Source: a virus. From it: 64,000 nucleotides of DNA. The stretch lies in IMG/VR virus record IMGVR_UViG_3300008266_000027, positions 62,001-126,000 of that record; one strand, written 5' to 3'. Below, piece by piece: positions 43,969 to 50,777 of this stretch; positions within the stretch are counted from its first letter, which is position 1; every line of letters begins with the position of its first letter. The translations under genes were made by a program, and so were the position numbers. Under the pieces are notes generated by a model. That model did not search any database, was not told where the DNA came from, and was given only the letters and a program-made list of their open reading frames with translations.

Positions 43969-44142
43969 ATGTTCTATGAGAAAAGAATTCAGCGAAAGGT
44001 CTCTAGAGAGCGAGATCAGCTAAACAAGATGACTAGGTGTATAAGCATCATGCTGGCTATGAGCAAGTTAGGCATTCTAAATAAGAGAGACTACAGCTCT
44101 TTTAGAGAACGAGTGCTCAGGCTATTCAACAGTGATTTCTAG
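43969..44142 (+). CDS. Micro-protein, KLGII-type family member
   Basis: 57 aa: MFYEKRIQRKVSRERDQLNK, then SIMLAMSKLGILNKRDYSSF. Its arrangement (basic helix, hydrophobic helix, KLGIL, acidic/aromatic) is the same as in the two genes before it. SD GGGAGG. Confidence 0.6.
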   Translation: MFYEKRIQRKVSRERDQLNKMTRCISIMLAMSKLGILNKRDYSSFRERVLRLFNSDF

Positions 44143-44157
44143 CAGGCTGAACTAGAC

Positions 44158-44289
44158 ATGGACAGCGAAGGCGATCTACTACTGCTTAAAACTATATGGG
44201 GAATGGCATTTGTTCTTGTAGTTTTTGAATTTAGAGGCTACAGGAAAGCAATCTGGATAAATACTCTGCATAAAATTAGTATAGTTTGA
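44158..44289 (+). CDS. Tiny membrane protein
   Basis: 43 aa with one hydrophobic segment (LLLLKTIWGMAFVLVVFEF) and a basic tail. The SD is weak, so it is less certain than its neighbours. Confidence 0.4.
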   Translation: MDSEGDLLLLKTIWGMAFVLVVFEFRGYRKAIWINTLHKISIV

Positions 44290-44307
44290 GAGGTCTAGGT
44301 CTGCTAC

Positions 44308-44331
44308 AACAGATTCGATATAAACACATGA
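44308..44331 (+). promoter_or_regulatory. Early promoter-like motif
   Basis: AACAGATTCGATATAAACAC followed by ATGA: the closest copy to the overall consensus. Precedes the SD AAAGGGGG of the gene at 44348. Confidence 0.65.
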
Positions 44332-44347
44332 GATAAAAGGGGGATTT

Positions 44348-44512
44348 ATGGAAAAGCAACGGCTTATTGAGAAGATTGAAGAGCTTGAGAAGCGACTAGA
44401 TGTTCACTGGGAGTTGTGGGGTCCAGGCTGTGTTGAGGTGGCAGAACTAAAGGCAGAGATCTATGAGGCCAACATGCAGCTAATCGACTGTATAGCAGAG
44501 GAGGTGGCATGA
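44348..44512 (+). CDS. Small helical protein, WGPG pair member 2
   Basis: 54 aa: LIEKIEELEKRLDVHWELWG, PGCVEV, then a second helix. Paralog of 41868; both follow the same promoter motif and leader sequence (ATGAGATAAAAGGGGG). ATGA overlap with the next gene. Confidence 0.6.
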   Translation: MEKQRLIEKIEELEKRLDVHWELWGPGCVEVAELKAEIYEANMQLIDCIAEEVA

Positions 44513-44751
44513 GACTGGTTTTGCACACTATGAAGTATCCGCTATATACGGTGTTCTTCTCGCTAGCAGACGACGAAACTATAGCAGAGAGTCCTGACTT
44601 CTATGAGCTAGAGGATGCGCTGGAATTCTTTAACTCTGTAGCGAGTGATTTCAAGCAGATTAACAGATACGACTCCTATGAGTCAAAAACCAAGGTTATC
44701 TTACAAACAACTGCAAGTGCAGAAAGGAGCGGCTATGGGCTATTTGTATGA
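44509..44751 (+). CDS. Small protein of unknown function
   Basis: 80 aa: MRLVLHTMKYPLYTVFFSLA, an acidic middle (ESPDFYELEDALEFF), and a beta-like end. Possibly a small alpha/beta fold. Overlaps both neighbours. Not recognised. Confidence 0.5.
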   Translation: MRLVLHTMKYPLYTVFFSLADDETIAESPDFYELEDALEFFNSVASDFKQINRYDSYESKTKVILQTTASAERSGYGLFV

Positions 44752-44935
44752 GAATGACGGCTTGCCTTATAAGCTTACAGTAAACCTAGAAAACGAGTTT
44801 GGCTTTAGCGAGTTCGATGAGCTGCCAGACGACGGCGAGTTCGAGAACATCGATCAAGAGGTTCTTGCACTAGACTTCGAGAACCTAGATGTAGGCGATG
44901 AGCTAGAAGACTACAGTGATGACTTTGAAGAATAG
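44735..44935 (+). CDS. Highly acidic small protein
   Basis: 66 aa from the ATG at 44735 (SD AAAGGAG), preferred over an upstream start that would overlap the previous gene. About one third Asp/Glu (FDELPDDGEFENIDQEVLAL, ending DYSDDFEE). Such extreme charge is typical of DNA-mimic inhibitors, but no target can be inferred. Confidence 0.6.
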   Translation: MGYLYENDGLPYKLTVNLENEFGFSEFDELPDDGEFENIDQEVLALDFENLDVGDELEDYSDDFEE

Positions 44936-44947
44936 CTAGCACTAGCG

Positions 44948-44981
44948 CCAGCAGCCAGTTAAACTGCGCTGCTGGTTTTTT
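44948..44981 (+). terminator. Rho-independent terminator
   Basis: CCAGCAGC, an inner CAGTT/AACTG pair, GCTGCTGG, then TTTTTT. Confidence 0.9.
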
Positions 44982-45006
44982 ACATTTCTATACCAGAGCT
45001 GGCTTC

Positions 45007-45030
45007 GGCAGGCCCGATATAAACGCGTGG
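45007..45030 (+). promoter_or_regulatory. Variant early promoter-like motif
   Basis: GGCAGGCCCGATATAAACGC, degenerate in the first half but with CGATATAAAC intact; after a terminator and before the gene at 45064. Confidence 0.4.
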
Positions 45031-45063
45031 TTGATAATTCAGTCAGCCTAACTAGGGAGCAGC

Positions 45064-45348
45064 ATGTCTAAGTTGCTAAGTGTATCAGTCAGATATGAAG
45101 GCGATATCAATAGCTTTGTCAGCCTGCGCTATGCCGATGGCAGCGAGCAGCATTTCAGCTCTATAGAAGGTCCCTGGGAAGATGACGCCAGCGGCAGCAG
45201 AGTTTTCGAAACTGACCCAGTAATGGATAACTTTCTTCGCTCTATCTGGGAAAAGCACGCAGCAGACTCAGACACAATTTCAGAGCTAGAGCTTGACAGT
45301 GAGCTCAACTTGATATCTAGAGTAGACGAACCAGCTTTTGAGCAATAG
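45064..45348 (+). CDS. Acidic small protein of unknown function
   Basis: 94 aa with a beta-rich start (LSVSVRYEGDINSFVSLRYA) and an acidic helical second half (ISELELDSELN). SD GGGAGCAGC. A hairpin CGAGGC-GAAA-GCCTCG without T-tract follows at 45356-45371. Not recognised. Confidence 0.55.
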   Translation: MSKLLSVSVRYEGDINSFVSLRYADGSEQHFSSIEGPWEDDASGSRVFETDPVMDNFLRSIWEKHAADSDTISELELDSELNLISRVDEPAFEQ

Positions 45349-45413
45349 ATCTAGGCGAGGCGAAAGCCTCGTACTCTAGCAGGCAGTATATTTATACCAT
45401 CAAAGGATCTAGT

Positions 45414-45635
45414 ATGAACGAGACTACACGGCAAAAACTAATAGATATGCTATCTGACTATACAGAGAGTTCATTTGATCTTAGTGATCATATTAACTAT
45501 GGCAGTAGTTTTAAAGGACTCTACAATATGACTGACCAAGAGCTAGTAGAAGAGTATGAGATGTATGCAGATGATGATGACGAGTTGCTAGCTGAATCCC
45601 GAGCAGCTCTAGCTATAGACAAGATGCTGGAATAG
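45414..45635 (+). CDS. Acidic small protein of unknown function
   Basis: 73 aa, acidic and helical: MNETTRQKLIDMLSDYTESS, then LVEEYEMYADDDDELLAESR. SD AAAGGA. Not recognised. Confidence 0.55.
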   Translation: MNETTRQKLIDMLSDYTESSFDLSDHINYGSSFKGLYNMTDQELVEEYEMYADDDDELLAESRAALAIDKMLE

Positions 45636-45639
45636 CTCT

Positions 45640-45750
45640 ATGACTGACCGTATGGCTACATACATGCTCTGGCATTTTTTATGGCGGATAGAGATAATAG
45701 GCGACGAAGTTAACTGGAAACTAGGCAGCAGAGGAAGATACTGCGACTAG
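45640..45750 (+). CDS. Micro-protein, KLGII-type family member
   Basis: 36 aa with core YMLWHFLWRIEIIGDEVNW. Four nt after the previous stop. Function unknown. Confidence 0.45.
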   Translation: MTDRMATYMLWHFLWRIEIIGDEVNWKLGSRGRYCD

Positions 45751-45768
45751 AAAAGAAGCGCTGGCTAA

Positions 45769-45894
45769 ATGAATAAGCGTATAGAAGAAGGAGTTATCTA
45801 TGCAGTATGGCGCCTAGGCCTACTAGACTACTATGAGGCTAGAATTATGTTTAGTATTATAGCGGTAAGACGAATGTATGAAGACTGGGAATGA
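45769..45894 (+). CDS. Micro-protein, KLGII-type family member
   Basis: 41 aa: EEGVIYAVWRLGLLDYYEAR, then SIIAVRRMYEDWE. The next gene starts inside it. Confidence 0.5.
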   Translation: MNKRIEEGVIYAVWRLGLLDYYEARIMFSIIAVRRMYEDWE

Positions 45895-46027
45895 GGGCGC
45901 CGCGTATCTAGAAGAGCGCATGATATTCCTGCTGCGCAAGCTAGGCGTTATAGATCACAGCGATGCCTTAATTCTGCTTAGTCTGCTGCTGCGGCACTTC
46001 TATGATGATTACACTGAGGAGGACTAG
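45878..46027 (+). CDS. Micro-protein, KLGII-type family member
   Basis: 49 aa: MKTGNEGAAYLEERMIFLLR, KLGVIDHSDA, then LLSLLLRHF and an acidic end. Overlaps the previous gene by 17 nt. One of the clearest copies of the family core. Confidence 0.5.
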   Translation: MKTGNEGAAYLEERMIFLLRKLGVIDHSDALILLSLLLRHFYDDYTEED

Positions 46028-46039
46028 CTGAGGAATAGA

Positions 46040-46153
46040 ATGTATAATGGCAATGAATTTAAACGTTTAGCAAAAGTTCTGCTCAAGCTTGAAGTCATCA
46101 ATGAATCTGCTTATTGGAGTATACTAATGAGCGGTGTAATAGTCTGGGAGTAA
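46040..46153 (+). CDS. Micro-protein, KLGII-type family member
   Basis: 37 aa: MYNGNEFKRLAKVLLKLEVI, then NESAYWSILM. SD GAGGAA. Function unknown. Confidence 0.5.
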   Translation: MYNGNEFKRLAKVLLKLEVINESAYWSILMSGVIVWE

Positions 46154-46156
46154 GCC

Positions 46157-46372
46157 ATGAGAATAATTATGTTAGTGTTAGCCATAAGCTGTACTAGTAT
46201 ATCTAAGCGAGAAGTCTATTATCTAGTGACTACTGATCATACCGTCTACAGATGCAGCGAATATCATCATGGAGCCTATGGAGCATCAGCTCTAGACTGC
46301 CTAGACTTGTCTACAAGCGAGCACATAGATCTGATAGCAAATCCCTATAACATAAAGGAAGTGGAGAAATGA
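46157..46372 (+). CDS. Small exported Cys protein (candidate)
   Basis: 71 aa with a hydrophobic N-terminus ending in Cys (MRIIMLVLAISC), perhaps a lipoprotein or signal sequence, then YRCSEY and LDCLD, two further Cys residues that could pair. Similar small secreted proteins occur in other phages. SD GGGAG. ATGA overlap with the MazG-like gene. Confidence 0.5.
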   Translation: MRIIMLVLAISCTSISKREVYYLVTTDHTVYRCSEYHHGAYGASALDCLDLSTSEHIDLIANPYNIKEVEK

Positions 46373-46683
46373 AGAAGCTAATTAGAGACAGAATTCCAGA
46401 GCTAGCAGCAGCCAGCGGACGACAACTAAATATTAGAGTGGCGGATGAGACAGAATTCAAAGCTCTATTACGCGAGAAGCTCATAGAAGAAGCACTAGAA
46501 GTAAAAGGTGCAACCGATACTGAGCTAGTAGAAGAGCTAGCGGATGTTTTAGAGGTTCTTGCTGCACTCTGTAAAGCTCATGGCCTAGAAGAAAGTGTGT
46601 TTGAAGTAGGTAAGAAGAAAGCCGAAGAGCGAGGTGTGTTTGATAAGCGAATTGTACTAGAGCCGGAGGCTAAGGATGTTTGA
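46369..46683 (+). CDS. MazG-like NTP pyrophosphohydrolase
   Basis: 104 aa. KLIRDRIPE at the N-terminus, then EEALEV and ELVEELADVLEVLAAL: the E-x-x-E...E-x-x-D pattern that binds Mg in all-alpha NTP pyrophosphatases (MazG/PRA-PH superfamily). These enzymes remove the pyrophosphate of unusual or excess NTPs; phage MazG proteins may alter the nucleotide or stringent-response state of the host. Full length for a single-domain member. Overlaps both neighbours by a few bases. Confidence 0.8.
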   Translation: MKKLIRDRIPELAAASGRQLNIRVADETEFKALLREKLIEEALEVKGATDTELVEELADVLEVLAALCKAHGLEESVFEVGKKKAEERGVFDKRIVLEPEAKDV

Positions 46684-46852
46684 CGGCAAAAGTGAGAAAG
46701 CCAGATTAACTAGAGAAAAGCATGGCATGACCGAGTATCTGAAGCTAAAGCTAGAGCAAGAAGACTGGCATGGCGTAGCAGATGCAGCCATGGATATTCG
46801 TGAGCTGGTAGCCAAGCTAGATCTCTTAGAGGAGTTGGATGAGCAAGCCTAG
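46676..46852 (+). CDS. Small helical protein of unknown function
   Basis: 58 aa: YLKLKLEQEDWHGVADAAMD, then IRELVAKLDLLEEL. Overlaps the MazG-like gene's end. The DWHGVADAAMDIREL block is one I associate with small proteins of other phages; function unknown. Confidence 0.6.
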   Translation: MFDGKSEKARLTREKHGMTEYLKLKLEQEDWHGVADAAMDIRELVAKLDLLEELDEQA

Positions 46853-46946
46853 TGTATACTATCGTGGCGGTATTCCATATAGCTATGATATGCATATAAA
46901 GAAACGCATGTTTTATACGCTGTGGGGGCTTGGTTTATGCAGGTGA
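46839..46946 (+). CDS. Micro-protein, possible KLGII-type member
   Basis: 35 aa: MSKPSVYYRGGIPYSYDMHI, then RMFYTLWGLGLCR. Overlaps both neighbours. Confidence 0.4.
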   Translation: MSKPSVYYRGGIPYSYDMHIKKRMFYTLWGLGLCR

Positions 46947-47110
46947 AGTATACTAGAATTGTGTTAGGTTTTTCTAGCATGCTAGATAAGCTAGAAATAA
47001 ACAGACCTGACACTCTTGCTCTAGTTACTATGAGTTTTTTCTGGACGTATATGCTACATGATACATCTGCTAGATTTGGAGTCAGCGATGCTCTTGAACT
47101 TGAAGACTAA
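46937..47110 (+). CDS. Micro-protein, KLGII-type family member
   Basis: 57 aa from the ATG at 46937 (GGGGG upstream), preferred to a GTG at 46922. Core GFSSMLDKLEINRPDTLALV. Function unknown. Confidence 0.5.
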   Translation: MQVKYTRIVLGFSSMLDKLEINRPDTLALVTMSFFWTYMLHDTSARFGVSDALELED

Positions 47111-47390
47111 GGCTTTCATATATAGGTTCTCTGCTATATTTGGACTGCGAATATATCTAGCTCAACGCGAAGAAGAAGACTATGTTAGACTACATAGAAT
47201 GTATAGACTTATAAGAGATATCATCGAGGATGAAGATACACGAGACGATAAGGCAGAGTTTGGTATACTGCGAGGCATCTGGCATGCAAGCAATGGTTTT
47301 ACTGCTATATATACTCGCAACATGAGCTTTAAAGATAGCATAGTGGCAAAGGTAAAGCATGCATTTGACTTCGACTATAATAGCTGGTAA
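47088..47390 (+). CDS. Helical basic protein of the accessory cluster
   Basis: 100 aa from the ATG at 47088 (SD GGAG at 7 nt), preferred to 47058. FIYRFSAIFGLRIYLAQREE resembles the micro-protein core; the remainder (RLIRDIIEDEDTRDDKAEFG) is charged. Overlaps the previous gene by 23 nt. Not recognised. Confidence 0.5.
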   Translation: MLLNLKTKAFIYRFSAIFGLRIYLAQREEEDYVRLHRMYRLIRDIIEDEDTRDDKAEFGILRGIWHASNGFTAIYTRNMSFKDSIVAKVKHAFDFDYNSW

Positions 47391-47520
47391 TAGCGAGCGC
47401 TCTTATAAAAAAGATCTGACGTGCATAAGAGAGCTGCATGACGTTCTCATAAGACTACAGATTCCTAGACCTCGTATAGCTTCATTATTTTATTATTGGA
47501 GACCAATTGAAGAGCATTAA
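47359..47520 (+). CDS. Micro-protein, KLGII-type family member
   Basis: 53 aa with core LHDVLIRLQIPRPRIASLFY. AAAGG lies before its ATG, inside the end of the previous gene, and its own end overlaps the next TTG start. Confidence 0.45.
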   Translation: MHLTSTIIAGNSERSYKKDLTCIRELHDVLIRLQIPRPRIASLFYYWRPIEEH

Positions 47521-47635
47521 TACTGAGTTTTTTATACTTATAGATTTTGTGCTTGCGGTTGATAGGCTAGGATTTGAGTGGGACGAGCACTATAAATTAT
47601 ATAGCTATTGGCTAGCAAACATGAGGATGACATGA
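47507..47635 (+). CDS. Micro-protein, KLGII-type family member
   Basis: 42 aa starting with TTG at 47507, supported by GGAGA. EFFILIDFVLAVDRLGFEWD, then EHYKLYSYWLANMRMT. Overlaps the metallophosphoesterase start. Confidence 0.45.
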   Translation: MKSINTEFFILIDFVLAVDRLGFEWDEHYKLYSYWLANMRMT

Positions 47636-48261
47636 AGATAGCATGCATAAGTGATACTCACCAGCATCATAAGAAGCTAGTTATGCCAGCTTGCGACATG
47701 ATTATTCATGCAGGCGACTTCACCTATCATGGGACTCACGAAGAAGTCAAAAAGTTCTTGAACTGGTATGGTGAGCAGCGAGCTAAATATAAACTATTAA
47801 TTTGCGGCAATCATGAGGTAGAGATTAGCAAACAGCCATTTCAGCTCTTGCAACAGATGTGCGAGAACGAAGGTGTTCAAATCCTACATAACACTCATAC
47901 TGTAATAGAAGGACTAACTATATTTGGCAGTCCTTATTCTAAGCGATTTGGCAACTGGGCTTATATGAAAGATGAAGCTGAGCTAGCCGATATCTACAAC
48001 AGTATCCTGCCAGATACTAATATACTTATAACACATGGTCCAGCCTATGGTCAACTCGACCTCTGTCCTGGTGGCAACGTTGGATCAAAGTCACTAGCAG
48101 CAGCTATAGATAACTTGCCAAACCTAAAATTACACGTGACTGGACATATACATGAGAGTCGCGGTACTCTGCTTAGAAACGGAGTATTGACGGTTAATGC
48201 TGCGATCTGCGGTATTCCGTATACCGATATAGTTTCAAATCCTATAACAGTGGAGTTGTAG
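47632..48261 (+). CDS. Calcineurin-like metallophosphoesterase
   Basis: 209 aa from the ATG at 47632 (GAGGA before it), preferred to 47608. All five family motifs are present: SDTHQHH, GDFTYHG, GNHE, THGPAYG and GHIHE, giving the Asp, His and Asn ligands of a two-metal site. Members cleave phosphoesters of nucleotides, nucleic acids or proteins; the substrate here cannot be read from the sequence. The size fits a single catalytic domain without extras. It overlaps the upstream micro-gene by 4 nt and the downstream GTG start by one base. Confidence 0.85.
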   Translation: MKIACISDTHQHHKKLVMPACDMIIHAGDFTYHGTHEEVKKFLNWYGEQRAKYKLLICGNHEVEISKQPFQLLQQMCENEGVQILHNTHTVIEGLTIFGSPYSKRFGNWAYMKDEAELADIYNSILPDTNILITHGPAYGQLDLCPGGNVGSKSLAAAIDNLPNLKLHVTGHIHESRGTLLRNGVLTVNAAICGIPYTDIVSNPITVEL

Positions 48262-48398
48262 TGAGTAGTTCAGAGCGTGCTATTATAGGTCTAGAGACGA
48301 CGCTAGATAAATTAGAGCTTATGGAAAGCTACCATGAACTATTTTTTATCTTTAATAAGTTAGCGAATTTCTGGCAATCACGAGGCTATGACGTATGA
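48261..48398 (+). CDS. Micro-protein, KLGII-type family member
   Basis: 45 aa starting with GTG that shares its G with the preceding TAG stop. Core ETTLDKLELMESYHELFFIF. Function unknown. Confidence 0.45.
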   Translation: MSSSERAIIGLETTLDKLELMESYHELFFIFNKLANFWQSRGYDV

Positions 48399-48410
48399 AA
48401 AAGAGATTCA

Positions 48411-48656
48411 ATGATAAAAATTGATTACTCTCACATGACTAGATGCATGAAATGCGACACCGAGATGAGTCTAGAGCATGATTTCAGAGACGCAATCTCT
48501 AACTATGCTTTCGTTTTCTGTCACTATTGTCTCAATGTTGGTCCATCTTCGCAGCATAGAAAAGCAGAAGAAGCCATAGTTGAAGCAACACACTTATGGA
48601 ACATATATAACATGTGTCTCTGGGCATCAGAGTACACTAATCAAGGAGAAAGATGA
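48411..48656 (+). CDS. Lar-like zinc protein (restriction alleviation family candidate)
   Basis: 81 aa with C-x-x-C (RCMKCDTEM) and C-x-x-C (FCHYCLNVGPSS) followed by AEEAIVEATHLWN. The two CxxC pairs plus the G-P and A-x-x-x-WN end match small Lar-type proteins, some of which relieve host type I restriction. It overlaps the next gene by 4 nt. The role is inferred by family. Confidence 0.65.
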   Translation: MIKIDYSHMTRCMKCDTEMSLEHDFRDAISNYAFVFCHYCLNVGPSSQHRKAEEAIVEATHLWNIYNMCLWASEYTNQGER

Positions 48657-48820
48657 ACTATTACGTTTACTATTCAGACGACACAGTTGGACATTCAATC
48701 AGAGAGTTTCAGGGCGAAGATGAAGCCCGGGAGTTTGCATTTGAGCTAGTTTCTAGTGATCCAGCGATCTCACTTAAGATTATTAAAGGTTTCGAGATAA
48801 CTGACGACGAATACGTATGA
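48653..48820 (+). CDS. Small acidic protein of unknown function
   Basis: 55 aa: MNYYVYYSDDTVGHSIREFQ, then EDEAREFAFELVSSD and a beta end. A beta-alpha-beta pattern is likely. ATGA-type overlaps on both sides. Not recognised. Confidence 0.55.
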   Translation: MNYYVYYSDDTVGHSIREFQGEDEAREFAFELVSSDPAISLKIIKGFEITDDEYV

Positions 48821-49020
48821 GAAGATTGCTTATAGCCAAATATTCAGCCTGCTATCTGATATCGCTGATATTTAGTGCTATATGCTTTAACCTTAGTTTT
48901 ATGTTTATAGCGCTCGGCGAGGTTATGCCTTGCTTGGGCGCTAGCTTTATGACCTATGTTTTTTATACAGCAGCGGAAGCCTGCTCTATAATGCTGGAGT
49001 TCTTGATTGCCGGAGAATGA
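48817..49020 (+). CDS. Small membrane protein
   Basis: 67 aa with a basic start and two hydrophobic segments (ACYLISLIFSAICFNLSFMF and a second around residues 42-62). Probably two transmembrane helices. ATGA overlap with the previous gene. Function unknown. Confidence 0.55.
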   Translation: MRRLLIAKYSACYLISLIFSAICFNLSFMFIALGEVMPCLGASFMTYVFYTAAEACSIMLEFLIAGE

Positions 49021-49030
49021 GATTAAACAG

Positions 49031-49219
49031 ATGATATTACTACTCTGGCTCACACTAGCACTTGTTGCAGCGATAGCTTGCATAATTACTTTTATTACTA
49101 TAACTAATTGGTTATCTAATAATAAAAAAGTAAAATCTAGACTAGTTAAACTAAAGCTAATAGTTGTATTGATGAAACTTAAACTGCTAAAACCTGGAGA
49201 TCTATTTTGGGACGTCTGA
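49031..49219 (+). CDS. Small membrane protein with KLGII-like tail
   Basis: 62 aa from the ATG at 49031 (MILLLWLTLALVAAIACIIT), one transmembrane helix, then a basic stretch and LIVVLMKLKLLKPGD, which resembles the micro-protein core. CGGAGA lies upstream. A TTG at 49007 is an alternative start. Confidence 0.5.
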   Translation: MILLLWLTLALVAAIACIITFITITNWLSNNKKVKSRLVKLKLIVVLMKLKLLKPGDLFWDV

Positions 49220-49398
49220 TCGAGTACACAATAAGATATTTCTGTATCAATGCTGATTGCATAGCTGATGTAGAATCACTAGACGTCTTTGATTCTGCTT
49301 ATGTTTCGGCTTATAATATGACTAAAATGACTCGCAAATTACTAGAAACAAATAACTGGGATCCAGACGACACTGATGTATACGACAACTACAATTGA
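49207..49398 (+). CDS. Small protein of unknown function
   Basis: 63 aa if it starts at TTG 49207 (GGAG upstream): GRLIEYTIRYFCINADCIAD, then an acidic Asp/Tyr-rich end. Overlaps the previous gene. Not recognised. Confidence 0.45.
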   Translation: MGRLIEYTIRYFCINADCIADVESLDVFDSAYVSAYNMTKMTRKLLETNNWDPDDTDVYDNYN

Positions 49399-49402
49399 CA
49401 TT

Positions 49403-49424
49403 AACAGATTCGAAATTAAAACGG
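49403..49424 (+). promoter_or_regulatory. Early promoter-like motif
   Basis: AACAGATTCGAAATTAAAAC directly before the SD ACGGAGG of the lipoprotein gene. Confidence 0.55.
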
Positions 49425-49431
49425 AGGTTAT

Positions 49432-49563
49432 ATGAAAACATATATTGTACTTTTTTTATTACTTTTTTTCTATTCATGCAGCTCATGTGAACATCTTAGG
49501 TCAGATCAGCAGCAAGTAGAAGAGCAGAGGCTTCTAGTAGAACCTCCAGGAAGTTTTAGATGA
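49432..49563 (+). CDS. Small lipoprotein (candidate)
   Basis: 43 aa: MKTYIVLFLLLFFYSCSSCE, a short basic start, hydrophobic core and a Cys-Ser-Ser-Cys lipobox-like end, then a polar tail. It looks like a type II signal peptide with lipidation at Cys16 or Cys19. Phage lipoproteins of this size include Rz1-type spanins and superinfection-exclusion proteins; no partner inner-membrane spanin gene is evident nearby. Strong SD GGAGG, right after a promoter motif. Confidence 0.65.
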   Translation: MKTYIVLFLLLFFYSCSSCEHLRSDQQQVEEQRLLVEPPGSFR

Positions 49564-49588
49564 TAGTCTACGTGTGGGTGGTGTTGAT

Positions 49589-49885
49589 ATGTCTTGTCTA
49601 CCTAAAGATAAACAAAAACTTAAAGTAGATTTTGTGTTCAACATCTACAGGACAATATTTGGAGTAGATTTTATGGATACTCTGCAGTCAGAGAATATAG
49701 TTAGTTTCGGATCTAAGGCATTTTTAATAGCAGTAAATGGTTTACCACAAAAGCGAGCACCTATAGATCCAGCTTCTTTTAACTTTAGAAAATATAGCTT
49801 TAATGAGCTAGAGGGCGGAGATTTCTTCAACTTATCAGAAGAAGAATACGTTTACCTATTAGCTAATTCAGTTGCTGTTAGATAA
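49589..49885 (+). CDS. Protein of unknown function
   Basis: 98 aa from the ATG at 49589 (GGGTGG upstream); GTG at 49574 is the alternative. MSCLPKDKQKLKVDFVFNIY then NFRKYSFNELEGGDFF. Not recognised. Confidence 0.5.
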   Translation: MSCLPKDKQKLKVDFVFNIYRTIFGVDFMDTLQSENIVSFGSKAFLIAVNGLPQKRAPIDPASFNFRKYSFNELEGGDFFNLSEEEYVYLLANSVAVR

Positions 49886-49891
49886 CATAGT

Positions 49892-49968
49892 GGGATTATA
49901 GCTCAATTGGTTAGAGCTCCCGGCTCATAACCGGGTGGTTCCAGGTTCAAGTCCTGGTGGTCCCACCA
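49892..49968 (+). tRNA. tRNA with anticodon CAU (Ile2 or elongator Met)
   Basis: A complete 77-nt tRNA: acceptor GGGATTA/TGGTCCC with discriminator A and encoded CCA (49966-49968), anticodon stem CCCGG/CCGGG with loop CTCATAA (anticodon 49926-49928), T-arm CCAGG-TTCAAGT-CCTGG. G1-C72 pairing and the anticodon stem exclude an initiator tRNA. CGGCTCATAACCG around the anticodon is typical of tRNA-Ile2, whose C34 becomes lysidine and reads AUA. AUA codons are frequent in the phage genes, which favours Ile2. Confidence 0.95.
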
Positions 49969-49985
49969 ATTTTTAGGAGGTTCAT

Positions 49986-50249
49986 ATGCCAGAAAAACCA
50001 AGTAGATCTCCTGACTTTGTGCTAGCATCATGGCATTTTTACTTCAAAGAGATGCTGCAGTGGAATTCAACTGGCGATCAGACTTTCTATATAGAGCAAA
50101 GACGAGAGAGTATAGTCTTCTACGACGAACTCTGGGATAACTGGAAGCGCTACGACCACGACCAAGTTGGTGAATTGGGCGATGCAGAAAAAGTATATGA
50201 AGCTTATATAAATTGGCAACTTGAAAATATACTATTGGATCGAGCATGA
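49986..50249 (+). CDS. PDFV-W family protein 1
   Basis: 87 aa: PDFVLASWHFYFKEMLQWNS, then an acidic aromatic region and INWQLENILL. It is a paralog of the next protein (PDFVHEKWEFFFEEGVQWNS, then YLNWLAEKEI). SD AGGAGG, 18 nt after the tRNA. ATGA overlap with the next gene. Function unknown. Confidence 0.6.
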   Translation: MPEKPSRSPDFVLASWHFYFKEMLQWNSTGDQTFYIEQRRESIVFYDELWDNWKRYDHDQVGELGDAEKVYEAYINWQLENILLDRA

Positions 50250-50494
50250 AAAAGCCAGAAAGAGATCCAGACTTTGTACATGAAAAGTGGGAATTCTTCT
50301 TTGAAGAAGGAGTCCAGTGGAACTCTGGAGAGAAATTTCTTTATGATATAAAAGTAACTAAAAATATTGAAGTTATGTTCTTTGATCCAGCTGATGACTC
50401 GTGGAACTGCTACTATAGTGGTGGGGACGAGGAGAGTTTAGTAACTAATGGTTATCTTAACTGGCTAGCAGAAAAGGAGATACTATGTTCTTAG
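50246..50494 (+). CDS. PDFV-W family protein 2
   Basis: 82 aa, tandem paralog of the previous gene with the same length and landmarks (PDFV, WNS, YLNWL). The protein at 52769 may be a distant third member (ends HRYYTQWLDRQIDKLL). Function unknown. Confidence 0.6.
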   Translation: MKKPERDPDFVHEKWEFFFEEGVQWNSGEKFLYDIKVTKNIEVMFFDPADDSWNCYYSGGDEESLVTNGYLNWLAEKEILCS

Positions 50495-50634
50495 ATGTCA
50501 CAATCACTGCAGTTCTTGCCTTAATTTTTATGTTTGTATTGACTGTAACTTCATCTATGGTCGTCAGATACGTGACTACAGCCAATAATTATAAGCTGCC
50601 AACCAACCAGAACAGATTCGATAACAAGCTATGA
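50485..50634 (+). CDS. Small membrane protein
   Basis: 49 aa with one hydrophobic segment (ITAVLALIFMFVLTVTSSMV) and a polar C-terminus. The promoter motif at 50611 lies inside its last codons. Confidence 0.5.
   Translation: MFLDVTITAVLALIFMFVLTVTSSMVVRYVTTANNYKLPTNQNRFDNKL
50611..50634 (+). promoter_or_regulatory. Early promoter-like motif
   Basis: AACAGATTCGATAACAAGCT followed by ATGA; lies inside the end of the previous gene and would serve the genes at 50631 and 50716. Confidence 0.5.
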
Positions 50635-50777
50635 ATCTAACTAGATATAGATTAGACAATGGTCAGACTCGCATGATGTTGATCATAGTTTTTCATAAAT
50701 TAGGAGTGTCTGCTTATGAGCGCCCGAGCATATACATTTCAGAAGCGAAGAAATGGTATAGTAACGACTTATACTGA
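50631..50777 (+). CDS. Micro-protein, KLGII-type (overlapping)
   Basis: 48 aa with core MMLIIVFHKLGVSAYE. It overlaps the next gene by 62 nt in another frame, and its leader from the motif at 50611 would be nearly absent. Less certain. Confidence 0.35.
   Translation: MNLTRYRLDNGQTRMMLIIVFHKLGVSAYERPSIYISEAKKWYSNDLY

Noticed and set aside
49892-49968. Initiator tRNA
   Set aside because: G1-C72 is paired and the anticodon stem lacks the three consecutive G-C pairs of initiators.
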